Source of the DNA: Phoronis australis
Taxonomy: Eukaryota; Phoronida; Phoronidae
Direction: 5' to 3'
NCBI GenBank assembly: GCA_002633005.1
Contig: NMRA01001152.1
Span: 1-36,286 of the forward strand
Length of the DNA: 36,286 bases
The notes under the pieces were generated by a model that was not told where the DNA came from, did no database searches, and saw only the letters and a list, made by a program, of their open reading frames with translations. This document shows, piece by piece, positions 25,801 through 31,800 of this stretch (position 1 is the stretch's first letter; the number at the start of each line of letters is the position of its first letter). The translations under genes and the position numbers were made by a program.

Positions 25801-28800
25801 ATCCGATCGCAAAATTGCTACAATCATACCAAATTAAAACTGAGGATTTCTAAAATACCCATTTGACTTTGAATCACATATCTCATTTTTAACTGCGTAA
25901 GTAGTGTTTGTTCTCACTTTGACGTGTTTATTCGTGGTGTTCACATTATAAATATTTTATACATGAAATATCACACAGAATTGTGCTTCAACCTGACCAT
26001 TGGTCACTTTGGATTCGTCAACCTTTCACGACAACAAACTCGGCAAGTGCACACTCCTTGGATGAGGAGTTCGTCCTAGACGAACTCACCTGTTTAAAAG
26101 GTTTGTTTTTAACTTTCTGGAAAACCGTTGGTAAAACCTGGGAGGTTGTAAACGACAAAAGTGAATCAAGGTGTTAACTCCTATTATAAGCTTTATATGC
26201 ACGCCGAGCGCCTCGTGAAAAGCGTTTCTTAAATGTCTTCCATGATGGACGGATAGCTTGTACTGTCGAACTTTGCATTGCATTTACATAATATGAAGGC
26301 ATTCAAACGGCACTCAATGTTTTTTTCGTATTTTTACACGTGCCCATGAATGTCCACGTGAACCATTTTGCATATTATGTTTTTTAAAGACCTAAATATC
26401 TGAATGAATAGTGGTCCATGTTTTATCAATAAACACATGCGCCTCTAATGAGACTGTTATTAAAGCAATTTATGTTACCTGAAACTCGTAAATATGTTTG
26501 AACTTGAGGTTGAAAAGTGTCAGGGACGAGCATTCACTACATGGTGTTGTAATGAAGTCTTCACTGTCATTGAGACTGCGGTGTCGAACACGATATTCAC
26601 GAATTACGCCCTTAGAGGGACACGGTGGTTTCCAGCCGATAGTGACGAATGTTATATTCATGTCTACCACATTTAGGTTCCTAGGTGCTGGTGGAGCTGT
26701 TGAGGCAAATTAGATATTGTGAGACTGGAGGCACGGCACACCACAACATCGCTACAAAATGCATTGTAATTACCAGAATCATCCAACCCATTAAAGCCCC
26801 AGTATCTTACTATTGTATCTACATGCAAAATGTTGCAAGGAAGGCCCAACTACAGTTTAAAACAACATATCCAAGACGTTTTATTTTGGGTCAGGTTTGG
26901 AGGGAGCTGGTCATGGATCGTTTACATTGCAGTCAAGTCTTCTGTCACAGGAATCGAGTGCGGCCAGTCATCAAACATTGAATCGATTTGAGTAAAGAAA
27001 GTCCTCGTTTGGGAAACTAAAACTAAACAATGTCGCAACATCACCACGGTTTCAGATAAAAAACAAAGAACAGAAGCAATTATGCTTTTTGGTCATATAT
27101 GAGGATGGGTGTGTCCTTCAAATTCTTTGCATCTCCAGTATACCAGTATAATCTTTGTCTTTTAGCTCTGGATTGCATTCAGTAAAGCCAGATACATGCT
27201 AGAATGGTGGCGAGATTATGAAAGTGATGTTGAGATCTCAGCATGCACGACTAGCGAAGCACGTGAGCTCACAAGAAGTCGTCATTAACTAATAAAATGG
27301 GACGAACCGTGTCCGCGAAGGTCGAAGATCCCCTGGTTGTTGGACCTTTTACTGCTCATCTAATGTAAATATATAAATTCTATGTCTTACCACTTTCTGC
27401 GGTCACGCTATAACTCCATTCGCTCCATGGTCCAGGAAGGTTGTTATTTGAGGCTCGAACTCTGAATGAGTAATTCGTGTGAGAGTGAAGGCTGTCAAAC
27501 TTGTGGGAAAGTATGTTGATGGAGCCGTTCGAAACTTCCTCGGAAAGGCATGGTGATTTTTGCCTATGTAGTTGGTAATCATAACGTGTAATTGGCCCAT
27601 TCCATGATAAGCAGGACGGTTGTTGCCAGGTGAATTTCAACGAGTTTGAAGAATTTTCTGAAGACCTCAAATTAATCGGAGGCTTAGACGGTGCTGAAAC
27701 GTGAGATCATGCTTAGTTAAATGATCAATATTTACCAGTTGTTCAAATCATACTTAACGTTTCTTAACGTGACATATTACTTTCTATAATCCAAGGGCTA
27801 AGTTACACAAAGTGTCAAAATACCAATCCCATACAAATTACGTATCATTGAAGACTTGTAGAAGAAATTGTCATGGACACATTTTTACTTGAGTTCCCAC
27901 CAAATCATATGAGCGTAGTTTGTTTCTACTTGAATCCAACTGATACACACTACAAGACTTAAGTAACGTTACAATTTATTAAGAAATATTTACCAGACAC
28001 AATGGTCCTTAGAGTTATCTTTTCTTCATCGCCATCTAGTGTTGCAGTTCTTGCACGTACACTTATTTCATAGCGTGCATAGGGACGAAGGTTGTCCAAA
28101 GAAGTCGCTAGTGTCTCAGTAGTGAGCGTCAAAAGTTCATCTGATTTTTTTAAGGTAGAACCACACGCTAGCACCTCTTTGAGCTCGCACTGAATTTCGT
28201 AGTCTTTAACACAACATCCATTAGGGACAGGTGATCTCCAACTTATGCCGATTGTGGTAGGCGTCACGCTGGAGTTTGTCAGTTCCTGTACACGGTTAGC
28301 TGCTGTTGAAGAGAGACAAACGGCTTTAATCATTTGCTCATCAGATTCATATTTACGCTAAAGTAGTTGTCTCTTGGGAAATGACTATATGTATCAACAT
28401 TATCGTTTCGACTGGAGACCGGAAGGATAGGACATCCAATGAAAAGGGCGGAACACAAATGCAAAGGACGGACGTGAAATGAGGAGAACGGGGTTGTGAA
28501 AGTAGCACCATTGGTTGGTTCACCATCATGATATTAAACTTTACAGGGACTTCCAGCTTTTGGATTAGACGTTGTTAAGCAATATATTGGTAATTGCATC
28601 GATTGAGGGCTGAGAATTAACGAGATGAATGTATTTTTACACGAAATTTGGTTTTCAAGCTGTTTGCTTGGGTTTACATCTGCAGTAGGCTACAATGATC
28701 GACACGACAATCCCATTCCGTCAGCGGATATGAGATGAAAATACGAAACATGGTCCGTCCGTCCCACCATATTGTCTTCCTGGCTTCCTGTTTCTCGTTT

Positions 28801-31800
28801 GACTGCTGCATTTTGGGCCAACTCTTCGCATCTGAGTTTCCACCCTTTCCATTTTGGCTCCATCATACCAATTGGCAGCGCAAGCTGAATTCATGAATTG
28901 GGTCATGGAGCACTTTGTCAATGGTAACAATCTTATCATTCTTATTTGTAGCAGTTTCTATGACAAATTGAAATTGCACTCGCAAACTCTCGTTTTTCTT
29001 ACGTTGTAAGAATACTGTATGATAATGTTTAGTAGATTTTCATCGACACTGGTTCTGATATCGACTATTGAATTCTTACTACGTCTCCGCAAAATACTCC
29101 CTAATTGTTGCTCAGTGGACCCAAGGCCCGAATGGGAGGTCTTAATGCCTAGGTCGCATTAAGCTTACCCGACGCCGACACGATGAGTTTGCAACAGTAA
29201 TATTGGGACATTTAGAGGAATATCAGTAGATTGTAGAAAGCGCCGGCCAGGTGTTAAAAAACACCAGTAAGTAAAAATTATCGAATGAAAAAGTACGCGA
29301 TCATGCTTAAGGCATTGCAATGGGTTTCATTCTTCGAAGTCGGTCAAGCATCGCCCGATATGTCATAAATAAATAACTCGGCCAAAGGCATAATCACGCC
29401 TACCTATAAAAAACTTTTCAAACGTCTCTCAAGTGCTCGACAGTAGGCGACGGTTCCCCCAATACGCGTTGCAAAGTCCGAGGAAATAGACTACACGAGG
29501 TTTTTTTATCCCATGAAAACTGACTGGAGCTTAAAAACTAAATCAATAAGTTGCAGCCCTCGGCGTAGTTGCATCCACTCACTTTTTTCAAGGCTGGTAG
29601 TATTGTACTCTCGTGAGATGTTCGATGCCAAGTGTTTATTCTGTGACTGTATTTTGAATGACCATGTCGTGCACGCTAAGGAGGGCAATGTTCTGTTCAG
29701 CGTCTTAGACGACATGTCGGCGACTCTTGACCAGACGGACTGTGAACCGTTTTTGTGAAAAAGTGTGAACGTGCCCACTGACGGACATTGCCAATTTGGC
29801 TCCTGCAAAGTAAATAAAAGTTAAAGAATACTATTGGCACCTCTGTGTTGTCTTGCACGTCATCTTATGTACAGGAGTATTTTATACCGGCGGGCATCGT
29901 CATTACGACTCCTTTTTGGAGTTAAATTTGGAAACAATTTTTTTATGCGTAAATTCTAATCTTCAAGTGGTAATAAACCTGCGTTCTGCGCAAGTCACGT
30001 ACAACGTGTACAGGATCGTCTTATTTTATTACCGTTATAAAAATGGTCTCAGCTTGCTTTTTTACTCCGATAAGAAGCGGCGTTTGGTCTTGAAAAGAAC
30101 TGTCAGTCCGATATTGCTGGGCGAATTGAAAACACGTTTTGGCAAGTCAGCTTGTAGAGCAAGGACTTGAGCATTAACGACTGTCAGCTCTCTTCAAGAT
30201 CAGATTTAACCATCCCTTATCTCACCAATGAACAAAGTTAGATCAATTTCGTCAATATAAATTATGTTGTGAAGGGAGGCGGGTCTACAGGTGCCTAAAA
30301 AGAAGAATTATGAGAAAAAACTCTTCTTGCCACCCGGTGCACGGAAAATTCGGCTATGAAGACAGTAATTTCCTACAATCCATTCTTACTGTGAGGCAGT
30401 TGAGGACCGATGTCACTATTGGCATTCAGACCGTTTTACCATTTTATGATACCCGGCCCCATACATACATTAGGGTTTTATGTTTGATCCCATTACTAAA
30501 GATGTTTACACACACATGTCCTCACCGTCTCGGCTTCCTTGAATGATCCGATTATTACTTACATTCCAGCTGACGAGGACTGAGCTCACAGATGGCGTTG
30601 TTTGCAAAACAGGAACAGCAGGAACTGAAAGACAAAAACACGTCCTCTGCGCGTTGGTAGCTTGATACAATTTTTTCATCTGGATTTCACTAGAAATTAA
30701 GCAAACATTTGTGTACGATTGTCACCAATTAGGCGTTTTTATAGAACTTTTCCAGTTCAAGCCACAATATTATTGTATTAACACCACCAACATGAGAAAA
30801 GTGTGGAAAAACGTTCTACAATCAAGTATTCTAAATTAATCAAGGAAACACCAAAAACAAACTGTAACGGTAATATGATACGCCTGAGATGAGAATCCAT
30901 TTGTTTCCACTACAGAATACATACATTAAATTTTGTTGTAGTAATCATTCAATGATCTACGTAATGCAGAAGGTACATGCTCCAACTTAGTGAAGATAAG
31001 GACAGATGAAGATACATGTACATGTACTATTTTGGAGACCTGTGGGACAAACTCTTTTGATCCAGCATTTCCTCGGTAATAGATTAATTCAATCATTCAG
31101 GTTTAATGACCAGACAATAGAAAACTTTCCCTGTGAGTACATGTAAGTCTGGCAAGATGACCATATTCGACACTGTAACGAGATTTAGGCAATTCTTCAC
31201 CGAGTCACTATAGTCTTTTAACTCCTTCAGCACTTCAGTAAATTAAAAACTGCACATGTGTATTGTAGCACCATTTGCCAAACTTAAAGTGATGGTCATG
31301 TGAAGGAGATAATTACCTGCACAAGCCATAGCTCTAGGACTGTTTTTACCCACTTCACCACTGTCAATTTTAATTACAATTCTCACACGGTACTTGTTTT
31401 GTAAATCCGTCGATGGAATGGTCAGTGTCCGCACACTTTTGTCTACGTCACGACTTTGTGTCCAGCTATCATTGATGGATACCCTGTACATCACAATGTA
31501 CTTGTGAACTGACCCAACACCTCGGTCAATCAGTGATGACCACGGACGCCAAGTCACAGATATCTCGGTCGAGCTTCTAGTCACATTTGGTGCCATAGAA
31601 AAAAAGGCGATTTCTAGAAAATAAGGGGAAGTTCGCAATTCTATTGTTGTTTCATGCTTTTCACAGATTGTTTTACAGCAATTGACCTCCACGCATAAAT
31701 GGGTTCACGATTATCGCGACTATTTTAACAATGTTAATGAAGTTAGCAAACCAGTAGACTTATCGGGGGGTGTAACTATAGACTAACCCATTTGTACATT

